Assembly: GCA_943327245.2 (NCBI GenBank)
Contig: CALPWK020000002.1
Location: 1-42,422, forward strand
Direction of reading: 5' to 3'
DNA from: Comamonas sp. lk
GTDB taxonomy: Bacteria > Bacteroidota > Bacteroidia > Chitinophagales > Chitinophagaceae
DNA: 42,422 nucleotides
Notes under the pieces: model-generated
The model's input: the letters and a program-made list of their open reading frames with translations, nothing else
The model's database searches: none
What the model was told of the DNA's origin: nothing
Program-made: the position numbers and the translations under genes
In this document: one piece after another, positions 9,230-18,688 of the stretch
How the letters are laid out: each line of letters starts with the position of its first letter
How positions within the stretch are numbered: position 1 is the stretch's first letter

Positions 9230-10225
9230 GTGGCGCAAAAATTTTCTAAAGAAACATACCTGTATTGGTACGAATTGATGCAATTAATACGTCAATTTGA
9301 ATCAAAATCAGAAGAAATGTATAAAATGGCGGGTAAAATCAGAGGATTTTTCCACGTATATAATGGTCAAGAAGCAATTGCTGCTGGTTGTATGACTGCA
9401 ACAAATCAAGAAGACCCTTTTATCACTGGTTACCGTGATCACGGATTAGCACTTGCAAAAGGAATGACCCCTAATTCAGCCATGGCTGAGTTATATGGTA
9501 AAGCCACAGGTTGCTCTAAAGGTAAAGGTGGAAGCATGCACTTATTTAGTAAAGAACATTTCTTCTTTGGAGGTCATGGTATTGTGGGTGCTCAAATTGG
9601 CACTGGTGCCGGTTTAGCATTTGCTGAAAAATACAGAGACTCTAATAATGTTGTTTTATGTTTCTTTGGTGATGGTGCAGCTAGACAAGGTATGTTGCAT
9701 GAGGTTTTCAACTTAGCAATGCTTTGGAAATTACCAATCGTATTTATTTGTGAAAATAATAATTACGCAATGGGTACTTCTATTGAAAGAACTAGTAATG
9801 TAATTGATATCTATAAATTAGCAGACGCCTATGAAATGCCTGCCGATAAAATTGATGGAATGACACCTGAATTAGTGCATGAATCAGTAGCGAGAGCTGC
9901 TAAGCGTGCAAGAGATGGTGAAGGCCCTACTTTATTGGAAATGAAAACTTATAGATATAGAGGTCACTCTGTTTCAGATCCACAAAAATATAGAACTAAA
10001 GATGAAGTGGAAGAATACAAAGACCAAGACCCTATTACTAAAGTTAGAAAAACAATTTTAGAAAATAATTTTGCAACTGAAGCTGACTTATTAGCTATTG
10101 ACGAAAAAATCAATTTAATAGTAGAAGGTTCTGTGAAATTTGCTGAAGAAAGTCCTTGGCCAGATGATAGTGAAGTTTATAAAGATGTTTACATTGATCA
10201 AAACTATCCATTTATCGTTGACTAA
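9230..10225 (+). CDS. pdhA: Pyruvate dehydrogenase E1 component, alpha subunit (GTG start)
   Basis: 331 aa; YRDHGLALAKGM, GKGGSMHLFSKEHFFFGGHGIVGAQIG, FFGDGAARQGMLHE, CENNNYAMGTS, YRYRGHSVSDP. Confidence 0.95.
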   Translation: MAQKFSKETYLYWYELMQLIRQFESKSEEMYKMAGKIRGFFHVYNGQEAIAAGCMTATNQEDPFITGYRDHGLALAKGMTPNSAMAELYGKATGCSKGKGGSMHLFSKEHFFFGGHGIVGAQIGTGAGLAFAEKYRDSNNVVLCFFGDGAARQGMLHEVFNLAMLWKLPIVFICENNNYAMGTSIERTSNVIDIYKLADAYEMPADKIDGMTPELVHESVARAAKRARDGEGPTLLEMKTYRYRGHSVSDPQKYRTKDEVEEYKDQDPITKVRKTILENNFATEADLLAIDEKINLIVEGSVKFAEESPWPDDSEVYKDVYIDQNYPFIVD

Positions 10226-10270
10226 TACAATAACTTACTATAACTGAACATTACATTATAACCAAACAAT

Positions 10271-10924
10271 ATGAGTGATTTACAACAAGACCAACATCCA
10301 TTTTTAGACTTTGTTAAAAAGAATCAGAAAGCCCTTACCTATACTTTAGTTTTAGCTGTTGTATTAATAGGCGGTTTTTTTGGATATTCAGAGCTATATC
10401 AAAAACCACGTGAAGCAAAAGCGGCAGATGCTATTTTTATGGCAGAAAAATATTTTGCAAACGACTCCTCTAGCTTCGTGTTAAATGGGGACGGAACAAG
10501 TAAAGGTGTTTTATACATTATGAAAGAATATAGTGGAACTAAAGCAGCTAATCTTTCTAAGTATTATGCGGGTATTAGTTATTTTAGATTAAATGATTTT
10601 AATAAGTCAATTGAATATTTAAAGGACTTTACAACAAATGCTAAACAAGTTCAAGCAATTGCTTACGGCACTATGGGTGATGCATATGCTGAATTAAAAA
10701 AGAATGACGAAGCGGTTTCTTATTATAAAAAAGCAGGAGAATATTTCCCAGAAGACGAATCAATTTCTTCTGAATATTTATTCCGTGCTGCTTCCTTCTT
10801 AGAATTGAACGGAAAGTCTGACGAAGCAATTGAATTGTATAATACAATAAAAAATAAATACCCTAAATCTGAAAAAGGATTTATGGCAGACAAGTATATC
10901 AATCGATTAAAGATTCAACCATAA
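10271..10924 (+). CDS. Membrane-anchored tetratricopeptide repeat protein
   Basis: 217 aa; N-terminal TM (ALTYTLVLAVVLIGGFFGYSELY) followed by TPR-like repeats. Confidence 0.75.
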   Translation: MSDLQQDQHPFLDFVKKNQKALTYTLVLAVVLIGGFFGYSELYQKPREAKAADAIFMAEKYFANDSSSFVLNGDGTSKGVLYIMKEYSGTKAANLSKYYAGISYFRLNDFNKSIEYLKDFTTNAKQVQAIAYGTMGDAYAELKKNDEAVSYYKKAGEYFPEDESISSEYLFRAASFLELNGKSDEAIELYNTIKNKYPKSEKGFMADKYINRLKIQP

Positions 10925-10932
10925 ATATTTTA

Positions 10933-10963
10933 AAGAGTCTCTTCTAAAGAGGCTCTTTTTTTT
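10933..10963 (+). terminator. Rho-independent terminator after the TPR gene
   Basis: 10-bp stem AAGAGTCTCT (10933-10942) / AGAGGCTCTT (10948-10957) with one G-U pair, 5-nt loop, then an 8-T run. Confidence 0.88.
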
Positions 10964-10984
10964 AGTTAGTATTAATTTTTAAGT

Positions 10985-11704
10985 ATGACAGTTCAATTAT
11001 TCATCCCTTGTTTTATGGATCAGTTGTATCCACAAGTAGCTTTTAATACTATTAAGGTATTGGAAAAAGCTGGCTGTATTGTTAAATACAATCCTAGTCA
11101 AACATGTTGTGGACAGCCTGCTTTTAATGCTGGTTTTTGGGGTGAGGCAAAAGACGTTTGTACTAAGTTTGTACAGGATTTTGACGGAGTAGATTATATA
11201 GTGAGTCCAAGTGCAAGTTGTACTGGATTTGTTCGAAATAACTATGGTAAGCTTTTTGAAAATAACGCATTTCAAAGTTCAGCAAAAAAAGTCACCAATC
11301 AAATGTTTGAACTCTCTGAGTTCTTAGTTAAAATTTTGAAAGTAACTGATTTAGGTGCTAGCTTTGATGGCAAAGTCACCTATCATGACAGCTGTGCAGG
11401 ATTAAGAGAATGCGTAATTAAAGAAGAGCCAAGAACGTTGCTTTCATTAGTTAATGGACTAGAATTAGTGGAGATGAAAGACACTGACATTTGTTGTGGA
11501 TTCGGAGGAAGTTTTGCTGTAAAATATGATACTATTAGTGTTGCTATGGCAGACCAAAAAATTGACAATGCATTAGCTACACAAGCAGAATACATTGTTA
11601 GCACAGATACTAGTTGTTTAATGCATTTAGATGGTCGTATTAATTTTAATGGACAGGCAATTAAAGTCTTACATTTAGCGGACATATTGGCTAGTGGTTA
11701 TTAA
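10985..11704 (+). CDS. (Fe-S)-binding CCG-domain protein (LutA/YkgE-like)
   Basis: 239 aa; FIPCFMDQLYPQVA, QTCCGQPAFNAGF, YHDSCAGLRE, DICCGFGGSFAVK. Confidence 0.9.
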   Translation: MTVQLFIPCFMDQLYPQVAFNTIKVLEKAGCIVKYNPSQTCCGQPAFNAGFWGEAKDVCTKFVQDFDGVDYIVSPSASCTGFVRNNYGKLFENNAFQSSAKKVTNQMFELSEFLVKILKVTDLGASFDGKVTYHDSCAGLRECVIKEEPRTLLSLVNGLELVEMKDTDICCGFGGSFAVKYDTISVAMADQKIDNALATQAEYIVSTDTSCLMHLDGRINFNGQAIKVLHLADILASGY

Positions 11705-11755
11705 ACTAACGAACTAATTTATTTGGTTTATTTTATTCAATTTTATTTTATTACT

Positions 11756-12166
11756 ATGGCATATTGGTTAATTAAATCTGAACCATTTAAATATTCTTGG
11801 GATCAATTTATTAAGGATAAAAAAACATTTTGGGATGGTGTAAGAAATTATTCTGCAAGAAATAATTTAAGGTCTATGAAAAAAGGCGATCAAGCTTTTT
11901 GGTACCATAGCAATGAAGGGATGGAAATAGTTGGAATAGCTAAAGTGGTAAAAGAGTCTTACCAAGATCCTACTACCGAAGAAACGGCATGGTTAGCAGT
12001 TGATTTTGCACCAGTAAAAAAATTAAAAAATCCTGTTAAATTAGCGGATGTAAAAGCAAATACGAATTTAGCTAATATGGCTTTAGTACGCTTGGGACGA
12101 CTGTCTGTCCAGCCAGTTACCGATGGTGAATGGGAAGAAGTAATGAAGATGAGTGAAGGATTGTAA
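11756..12166 (+). CDS. EVE (PUA-like) domain protein
   Basis: MAYWLIKSEPFKYSWDQF...FWDGVRNYSARNNLRSMKKGDQAFWYHS is typical of EVE. The track's start at 11723 is TTG; the ATG at 11756 fits the family N-terminus better. Confidence 0.88.
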   Translation: MAYWLIKSEPFKYSWDQFIKDKKTFWDGVRNYSARNNLRSMKKGDQAFWYHSNEGMEIVGIAKVVKESYQDPTTEETAWLAVDFAPVKKLKNPVKLADVKANTNLANMALVRLGRLSVQPVTDGEWEEVMKMSEGL

Positions 12167-12182
12167 TTGTTAAGAGATATAA

Positions 12183-13415
12183 TTATTTAAAGAAGGTATA
12201 TCCAATTAATATAGCAATTATCACTCCAATAATATCTGCGAACAGTCCAGCCCAAACAGCATAACGAACTTTTTTAATACCCACACTTCCAAAGTATAAA
12301 GCTATTATGTAGAATGTGGTGTCTGCAGAACCTTGAAAAATAGAGGCTAATTTTCCTAAGAATGAATCTGGCCCATGAGTTTGGAACACATCCAACATTA
12401 AACCTCTTGCTCCACTCCCACTTAATGGTCTCATAATGGCAACTGGCAAAGCACCTACAAAGTCGGTATTCATACCAGTTAATTGAATAAGATAAGTAAG
12501 TCCATTTAATACATATTCCATAGCACCACTGTCTCTAAAAACTCGAATTGCGACAAGCATAGCAACTAAATAAGGAATGATTTTAATAATTACGTCAAAT
12601 CCGTTTTTAGCGCCTTCAATAAATGCATCAAATACAGCCACTTTTTTGTAAGCCCCACCCAGTATAATAGTAACGACAATGGTCAATAAAATACTTGACC
12701 CTGCAATTTTAGAAAATACTTCCTTATTTAAAGGACTTAAGCTATTAACACCTATTAACACCACGCACATGAATATGAATAACCCAACTAGCCAGCCAAT
12801 TAATACTTTATCCCACTTTATTTTCTGGTATAAGCCTACCATTATTATTGAAGCTAAAGTGGTGCCAATAGTGGCTAGAACGCAGGGAATAAATATACTT
12901 GCTGCGTCCTGTGAACCGGCAGCTAGCCGATAAGAGATGATACTAAGTGGTATTATGGTTAATCCACTAGTATGTAAAACCAGAAACATGATTTGAGCAT
13001 TCGTTGCTTTTTCTTTTTCAGGATTTAAACCTTGTAAGCTTTCCATAGCTTTTAATGCAAATGGTGTTGCCGCATTGTCTAAGCCCAACATATTGGCACT
13101 AAAATTCATTACCATATGCCCCATAGCCGGATGATTGTCTGGAACTTCAGGGAACAATCTGCTTAAAAATGGGTTCATCCATTTTGATAATTTATGTATG
13201 GCACCCGCTTTCTCAGCAATATTCATCAAACCTAGGAAGAATACCATTGTACCGGCTAAAGGGAAGGCAACGTCTATAATAGAGCTCTTAGCGGAGTCAA
13301 AAAGGCCGTCCGCAAGTAGTTTGAAAATTTCTGTATCTCCAAAAAAGACCAATTTAACAAGCGCAATTATAAAAGCGATCACAAAAAAGGCCATCCAGAT
13401 AATATTCATTGCCAT
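12183..13415 (-). CDS. Fused SpmA/SpmB-like nucleoside recognition (gate) domain membrane protein
   Basis: 410 aa; SpmA-like half (MVMNFSANMLGLDNAATPFALKAM) and SpmB-like half (ALPVAIMRPLSGSGARG ... FQGSADTTFYIIALYFGSVGIKKVRYAVWAG). Confidence 0.88.
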   Translation of the reverse strand: MAMNIIWMAFFVIAFIIALVKLVFFGDTEIFKLLADGLFDSAKSSIIDVAFPLAGTMVFFLGLMNIAEKAGAIHKLSKWMNPFLSRLFPEVPDNHPAMGHMVMNFSANMLGLDNAATPFALKAMESLQGLNPEKEKATNAQIMFLVLHTSGLTIIPLSIISYRLAAGSQDAASIFIPCVLATIGTTLASIIMVGLYQKIKWDKVLIGWLVGLFIFMCVVLIGVNSLSPLNKEVFSKIAGSSILLTIVVTIILGGAYKKVAVFDAFIEGAKNGFDVIIKIIPYLVAMLVAIRVFRDSGAMEYVLNGLTYLIQLTGMNTDFVGALPVAIMRPLSGSGARGLMLDVFQTHGPDSFLGKLASIFQGSADTTFYIIALYFGSVGIKKVRYAVWAGLFADIIGVIIAILIGYTFFK

Positions 13416-13465
13416 AGTAACAATTGTTTATGCTACTAATATAGCCCATTTTGAGATTAGAATTG

Positions 13466-13473
13466 TATTTTTG
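13466..13473 (+). promoter_or_regulatory. Putative -7 element TATTTTTG for ychF
   Basis: TAnnTTTG match, 23 nt before the ATG at 13497. Confidence 0.5.
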
Positions 13474-13496
13474 CGACACTTAAAAAGAATCAGATT

Positions 13497-14594
13497 ATGG
13501 CATTACAAGCAGGAATCGTGGGCTTACCCAATGTAGGAAAATCAACTTTGTTTAACGCAGTTAGTAATAGTGCCAAAGCACAAGCAAGTAACTATCGTTT
13601 TTGTACTATTGAACCCAATGTAGGTTTAGTGGACGTGCCAGATATTAGAATGCACCAATTAGCTGAGTTAATTAATCCGACACGTATAGTTCCTACACAA
13701 TTAGAAATTGTAGACATTGCTGGTTTAGTTAAAGGAGCAAGTAAAGGAGAAGGGCTGGGTAACAAATTTTTGGCAAATATTAGAGAAGTGAGCGCCATTA
13801 TTCATGTTATTCGTTGTTTTGAAGACGAAAACGTACTTAGAGAGGAAGGTGAAATTAATCCAATATCCGATAAGGAAATAATAGAAACAGAATTACAATT
13901 AAAAGACTTGGATAGTGTGGAGAAGAAAATTCAACGTACCGAAAAGTTAGCTAAAACTGACCCTAAAGCAAAAGTTGAATTGGCTGTGTTATTGCAATGT
14001 AAGGATCATTTAGAAAAAGGAAAAAGTGTTCGTTCTTTAGGATTATCTAAGGAAGAAAGTGCGTCTATTGCTGATATTTGTTTATTGACAGAGAAACCTG
14101 TGATGTATGTTGCCAATGTGGACGAAGCTTCCATGCATACTGGCAATAAATATTCAGACATGTTAAAGGACATGGCAGTTAAAGAAGGGGCAGAAGTAAT
14201 TGTTATGTGTAACAATATTGAAGCACAAATTACAGAAGTGGAAGACGCAGACGATAAGGCTTTATTTATGGAAGAGTATCAAATGAAAGAACCTGCTTTG
14301 AATAGATTAATTCAGTCAGCGTATAAACTTTTGAAATTAGAAACTTATTTTACTGCAGGTGTTCAAGAAGTAAGAGCATGGACAATTGGTAATGGCTGGA
14401 AAGCACCACAAGCGGCAAGTGTGATTCACACTGATTTTGAAAAAGGGTTTATTAAAGCGGAAGTTATAGCTTTTGAAGACTTTATCAAATATAAAAGTGA
14501 AGCGGCGTGTAGAGATAATGGTAAATTAAGAATTGAAGGAAAGGAGTATATAGTTAAAGACGGAGATGTAATGCATTTCAGATTTAACGTATAA
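13497..14594 (+). CDS. ychF: Redox-regulated Obg-family ATPase YchF
   Basis: 365 aa; AGIVGLPNVGKSTLFNAVSN, DIAGLVKGASKGEGLGNKFLANIREV, C-terminal TGS-type domain. Confidence 0.96.
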   Translation: MALQAGIVGLPNVGKSTLFNAVSNSAKAQASNYRFCTIEPNVGLVDVPDIRMHQLAELINPTRIVPTQLEIVDIAGLVKGASKGEGLGNKFLANIREVSAIIHVIRCFEDENVLREEGEINPISDKEIIETELQLKDLDSVEKKIQRTEKLAKTDPKAKVELAVLLQCKDHLEKGKSVRSLGLSKEESASIADICLLTEKPVMYVANVDEASMHTGNKYSDMLKDMAVKEGAEVIVMCNNIEAQITEVEDADDKALFMEEYQMKEPALNRLIQSAYKLLKLETYFTAGVQEVRAWTIGNGWKAPQAASVIHTDFEKGFIKAEVIAFEDFIKYKSEAACRDNGKLRIEGKEYIVKDGDVMHFRFNV

Positions 14595-14648
14595 ATTTAG
14601 ATTATTCGAATAGCTATAATATTCTAATACTATTACAATCAAATATTT

Positions 14649-15455
14649 ATGAAAAATTTTGTTTTAATAACAATGCTGATTTGCTTATTTGCTTGTAATA
14701 GTAATATAGAAAATACCGATTCAAAGACGGCGTCGGCTATTGCTAGTCCCACTTCATTACAATATGAGATAGTTAAAATTTATCCTCACGATACTAGTTC
14801 CTATACGCAAGGTTTAGAATGGGATGGAAATAATTTAATTGAGGGTACGGGAAATTATGGTAAAAGTATGCTTCATATAATGGATACGAATATGAACACC
14901 ATTAGCTCGAAAGTAAAATTGGAAAAAAACTATTTTGGAGAAGGTACTACCCTGTTTAATGGTAAAATTTATCAATTAACATGGAAAGAAAAAAAGGTTT
15001 TTGTATACGATGCTAAGTCATTGAAAAAAATTAAAGAATTATATTGGCCCTATGAAGGATGGGGTTTAACACATAATGATAGTTCTTTGATAGTTTCCAC
15101 TGGTGAAAGCAATATTTATATAGTTAACCCTGAAACATTTGCAATACAAAAAACAATAGGTGTATTTAATAATTACGGATATATAAGTAATATGAATGAG
15201 CTAGAATATGTGAATGGAAATATTGTTGCAAATATTTATGGTCAAAATGAAATTATATTTATTGATATTAATTCTGGTCAAGTTAAACACACAATCAATT
15301 TTTCAAACCTATTAGCACAAGCTAATGTTAAATATGATCCTTTGAGTGTAGATGCAGGATATGTTTTAAATGGAATAGCGTATCATTCTGGTAGAGGAAC
15401 TTACTTTATAACAGGTAAATGTTGGCCAATTATAGCAGAAGTAAAAATTAAATAG
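14649..15455 (+). CDS. Glutaminyl-peptide cyclotransferase-like lipoprotein (beta-propeller)
   Basis: 268 aa; lipobox LFAC; YTQGLEWDGNNLIEGTG, EGWGLTHNDSSLIVSTG, LNGIAYHSGRGTYFITGKCWPIIAEV. Confidence 0.86.
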   Translation: MKNFVLITMLICLFACNSNIENTDSKTASAIASPTSLQYEIVKIYPHDTSSYTQGLEWDGNNLIEGTGNYGKSMLHIMDTNMNTISSKVKLEKNYFGEGTTLFNGKIYQLTWKEKKVFVYDAKSLKKIKELYWPYEGWGLTHNDSSLIVSTGESNIYIVNPETFAIQKTIGVFNNYGYISNMNELEYVNGNIVANIYGQNEIIFIDINSGQVKHTINFSNLLAQANVKYDPLSVDAGYVLNGIAYHSGRGTYFITGKCWPIIAEVKIK

Positions 15456-16364
15456 CTAGAATTGCGTCCTTCTTTTTATTTCATAAATGATAGAACTTGC
15501 TTTTTTAGGATCACTCATTGCCTTCAAATTAGAAATACATCCAATAATAAAGGCTCTAATAATTCCCCAGTATCCTGTTTTTTTATATTTTTCACTTAAT
15601 AGGCTCACGTAAAAACTATCAAACCACATAGGTTTTGTTTGTACTATTTGCATATCATATTGATTTAACAATACTTCCATTGATGAAGGGGAGAAATGGT
15701 AAAGATGCCTTGGTACATCATAAGCTGCCCAATATTTATTATAGTACTGAGCGTCAAAACTAGTGTGGTTGGGAACTGCAATGATTAATCTACCATTTGG
15801 TTTTAATATGGATTTAAAAGCGGCTAAATAACCCTTTAAATCGTGAACATGCTCTAGCACATGCCATAATGTAATTACATCATGACTATTATTAGGCAGT
15901 GTGCTTAATTTTTCTATTGGCAACAATGTAATTTGATAATTATCTAAAGCCTTTAATCTACTTTCTGCATCAGGTTCTAATGCAGTGACTTGCCATCCTT
16001 TATTTATCATTGCATTAGCAAAAGCACCCGTTCCCGCCCCTACTTCTAATAACAAACCTTTATGTCCAGTAAATAAGGACTGAACCCAATTAGTTTTTTG
16101 TTTTAAAGTATAGTTACGAACTGAATGATATAATTTATTCATCCATCCTGTTTTCACGTCAGTATGTGAAATATATTCAGGAAAATTATAGTAAGGTGCG
16201 ATTTCATCAACACTAGGTATAGGAAAAGTATATTTTAAGGAACAATTTGCACATTGTATAATATCAAAGCTTTCTTGTGTTAAAGAATAATCTTTAGAAT
16301 GAATTAAATAGGATACGTCCACTCCAGTACAAATGGGACAAGGAGTAAATGGTGCTTTATTCAT
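15456..16364 (-). CDS. Class I SAM-dependent methyltransferase with N-terminal zinc-ribbon
   Basis: 302 aa; CPIC...CANC pair near the N-terminus; LLLEVGAGTGAFANAM SAM motif; VITLWHVLEHV. Confidence 0.88.
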   Translation of the reverse strand: MNKAPFTPCPICTGVDVSYLIHSKDYSLTQESFDIIQCANCSLKYTFPIPSVDEIAPYYNFPEYISHTDVKTGWMNKLYHSVRNYTLKQKTNWVQSLFTGHKGLLLEVGAGTGAFANAMINKGWQVTALEPDAESRLKALDNYQITLLPIEKLSTLPNNSHDVITLWHVLEHVHDLKGYLAAFKSILKPNGRLIIAVPNHTSFDAQYYNKYWAAYDVPRHLYHFSPSSMEVLLNQYDMQIVQTKPMWFDSFYVSLLSEKYKKTGYWGIIRAFIIGCISNLKAMSDPKKASSIIYEIKRRTQF

Positions 16365-16852
16365 TAAATATAATTTTTAATTAAAATAGCTATAGTTGCA
16401 GATATCGCAATTAGAATTGCCCATACATACCAAATATCTTTATTAGCATGTATATGATTGTTATTTCCATCAACATTCTTAACAGTCTCTATATAAATAG
16501 GTTCATAATAGTCAGTAGTATTATAATTTGATGTAAATAAAACTGTTTGATCATTAAATTGGAATAAACCTAAACTTCCTAATTGAAAATTACCTTGACT
16601 AATTAAATCATTTATTAATTGTTCGTATTTAAGTACCGCTTGATCAATAGAAATGGATAATGCATCAGCTAAATAGGCATAAAAATGTTTCGTCGGATGT
16701 TCGTTTAAATTTTCAAAAACTATTGTTTCTTTAGGTGCTTCCCAAATACCATTTTCAAGTATTGCCTCGGTTTTTACCAATTTTAACGTACCAATGGTAG
16801 GTAATGATAAATGACCAAAAGCTATAAAATATTTTTCTATTATTTTTTTCAT
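16364..16852 (-). CDS. HU/CCDC81-like domain protein with C-terminal transmembrane tail (tentative)
   Basis: 162 aa; N-terminal MKKIIEKYFIAFGHLSLPTIGTLKLVKTEA...FENLNEHPTKHFYAYLAD resembles Bacteroidota HU-CCDC81-type domains. C-terminal WYVWAILIAISATIAILIKNYI is a tail-anchor-like TM. Confidence 0.5.
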   Translation of the reverse strand: MKKIIEKYFIAFGHLSLPTIGTLKLVKTEAILENGIWEAPKETIVFENLNEHPTKHFYAYLADALSISIDQAVLKYEQLINDLISQGNFQLGSLGLFQFNDQTVLFTSNYNTTDYYEPIYIETVKNVDGNNNHIHANKDIWYVWAILIAISATIAILIKNYI

Positions 16853-16853
16853 C

Positions 16854-18686
16854 TTAATTTCTAAATGAATATACTACACCTGCAATAATTTGCAAGCCTA
16901 ATGATGGATAATCTGCCCAACGTTCATATGGTTTATCTAATAAATTCTCCCCTTTGCCCCAAATACTCCATTTTTGTGTTAGTTTATACGTAAACCCAGC
17001 ATTTATTACCATTGTATTTTTTAAATTATAAGCCTTATTGGGCTCTTTAAACTGAGCTGCTCCAGACCAGTAAACTAAGGAAGCATCTAGTATCCACTTT
17101 TCATTAGGTAACCAATTAAGAGTACTATTAAATTCGATTGGTAATATACCCCATGGTTTAGTGTTGTCTTTTATTAAATTAAATTGCTTGTAGCTTAATT
17201 TATTTACAAATAATAAACGATCACTAAACTGATACCTTAATTTAGCATCCATTTCGATAGTATTTGCTTTTGATTCAAATATTGCTTGATATTTAAGTCC
17301 AAAAGTATTTACGTCTGTACCTAAAATTCTATTGAAAAAAGGAAGATTCTTATAATCATTTAATGAAATTCCAAAACTATAGTCCAATCTTTTATTAGCA
17401 CTAACTTCTAATGAGATATATTTTTTATCAATTGTGGTCACTTTCATTTCACTCACTGGCATAATCCAAGGATTTTGAATTACTAAAGATGCATAATGAT
17501 TATTATTGAATGAATTTGACCAACCAATTTTCACTAAATAATTAGTATCTGTTAACTTTTTTTGAAAATGTACATTTGGTAAAAATTGATAATTTTCTTT
17601 ATTAATCCATACAGGACTTGCCCCTACTGTAATTTTACTTCCCCATTTTTCTAATGTTATAGATGGGTCAAACTTAATAATCGTATTTTTTTGATGTATC
17701 AACCCAGTAGGATTATATTGATTATAACTATATAGTAAGTCTAAATTTAATTTTGTATTATTTTTGAACATTAAATACATTGGGTTTTTAAATTCTACCC
17801 AGGTATCTGTTGCGTCAGTAATACCTTCGAATTGTTCAATTTTAGCAATTGGATTTAAATTTACTAATTTGAATTTAGAATTAAAATTTAACCACCCTAT
17901 TGATGCTCCATAATGCGAGAAGTTTTGCTCATAATTGGATTCTGCCACTGTAGTTGCATCAGGAACTAATCCATACCTAAATCGTTGGCTATGTTGATAA
18001 AAAAATTGCGATTGTATTGAATTAAATGAGTTTATGTATTGATCTCCAATATATCTTGCACCTATATCTCGAATTTTTTGTAAGTGATTATCTGTTCCAG
18101 TAGAAGACTCGTTATAAACAGCAATAGAATGCGCATTATTCCATTGGTCGGTAGTATTTATATTCAGATTTATATATTGATGCAAATAATTGCCATAGCC
18201 CACTTTCAAACTTGATACATTTTTATAGCTAAATAACGAATCCACTTTGAAAGATCTTGGAATTAATGCAATAGGCCTATATTGAAAAGTTAAGTTTTGA
18301 CTAGGTACTTGATAATTTAATATTACTGCATTAGTATCTGTAATTGCTGTAGCATTTACAAAACCAATTTTTGAAAGACTTTTAAGTTGTGGTTTAAATG
18401 CGGATAAAATTGTAATTACTTTTTCAGGTATACTATCTGCTTTAGTTGGTTCTACAGCAACTACTGTTTCTTTTAAAAGTGATGTTAGATTAGCTTTGTT
18501 GGTGGCTATTTTTTTACCCTTTTTAGAATATTTTTTTTGAGTATACTTTTTATTCTTTGATTGTTTTTTTATTTTTTTAACAGTAGTAGTTTTTGCTTTT
18601 TTACGTTGTGTTTTTTTTGCATAACTATTTGATGTAAGGAAACATAAGAAAATCAATAGAAATATATATTTAAATAAATGCTTCAT
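16854..18686 (-). CDS. Outer-membrane beta-barrel protein (TonB-receptor-like barrel, no obvious plug) with Lys-rich N-terminus
   Basis: 610 aa; signal peptide; Lys-rich stretch; alternating beta-strand pattern; C-terminus GENLLDKPYERWADYPSLGLQIIAGVVYSF, typical of TonB-family barrels. Confidence 0.78.
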   Translation of the reverse strand: MKHLFKYIFLLIFLCFLTSNSYAKKTQRKKAKTTTVKKIKKQSKNKKYTQKKYSKKGKKIATNKANLTSLLKETVVAVEPTKADSIPEKVITILSAFKPQLKSLSKIGFVNATAITDTNAVILNYQVPSQNLTFQYRPIALIPRSFKVDSLFSYKNVSSLKVGYGNYLHQYINLNINTTDQWNNAHSIAVYNESSTGTDNHLQKIRDIGARYIGDQYINSFNSIQSQFFYQHSQRFRYGLVPDATTVAESNYEQNFSHYGASIGWLNFNSKFKLVNLNPIAKIEQFEGITDATDTWVEFKNPMYLMFKNNTKLNLDLLYSYNQYNPTGLIHQKNTIIKFDPSITLEKWGSKITVGASPVWINKENYQFLPNVHFQKKLTDTNYLVKIGWSNSFNNNHYASLVIQNPWIMPVSEMKVTTIDKKYISLEVSANKRLDYSFGISLNDYKNLPFFNRILGTDVNTFGLKYQAIFESKANTIEMDAKLRYQFSDRLLFVNKLSYKQFNLIKDNTKPWGILPIEFNSTLNWLPNEKWILDASLVYWSGAAQFKEPNKAYNLKNTMVINAGFTYKLTQKWSIWGKGENLLDKPYERWADYPSLGLQIIAGVVYSFRN

Positions 18687-18688
18687 AA

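Noticed and set aside
10997-11685. Two minus-strand ORFs (92 and 100 aa)
   Set aside because: Antisense shadows of the CCG-domain Fe-S gene; composition is not protein-like.
12679-13536. Plus-strand ORFs of 84 and 133 aa
   Set aside because: Antisense to the SpmA/B-like gene; the second also runs out of frame into the ychF start.
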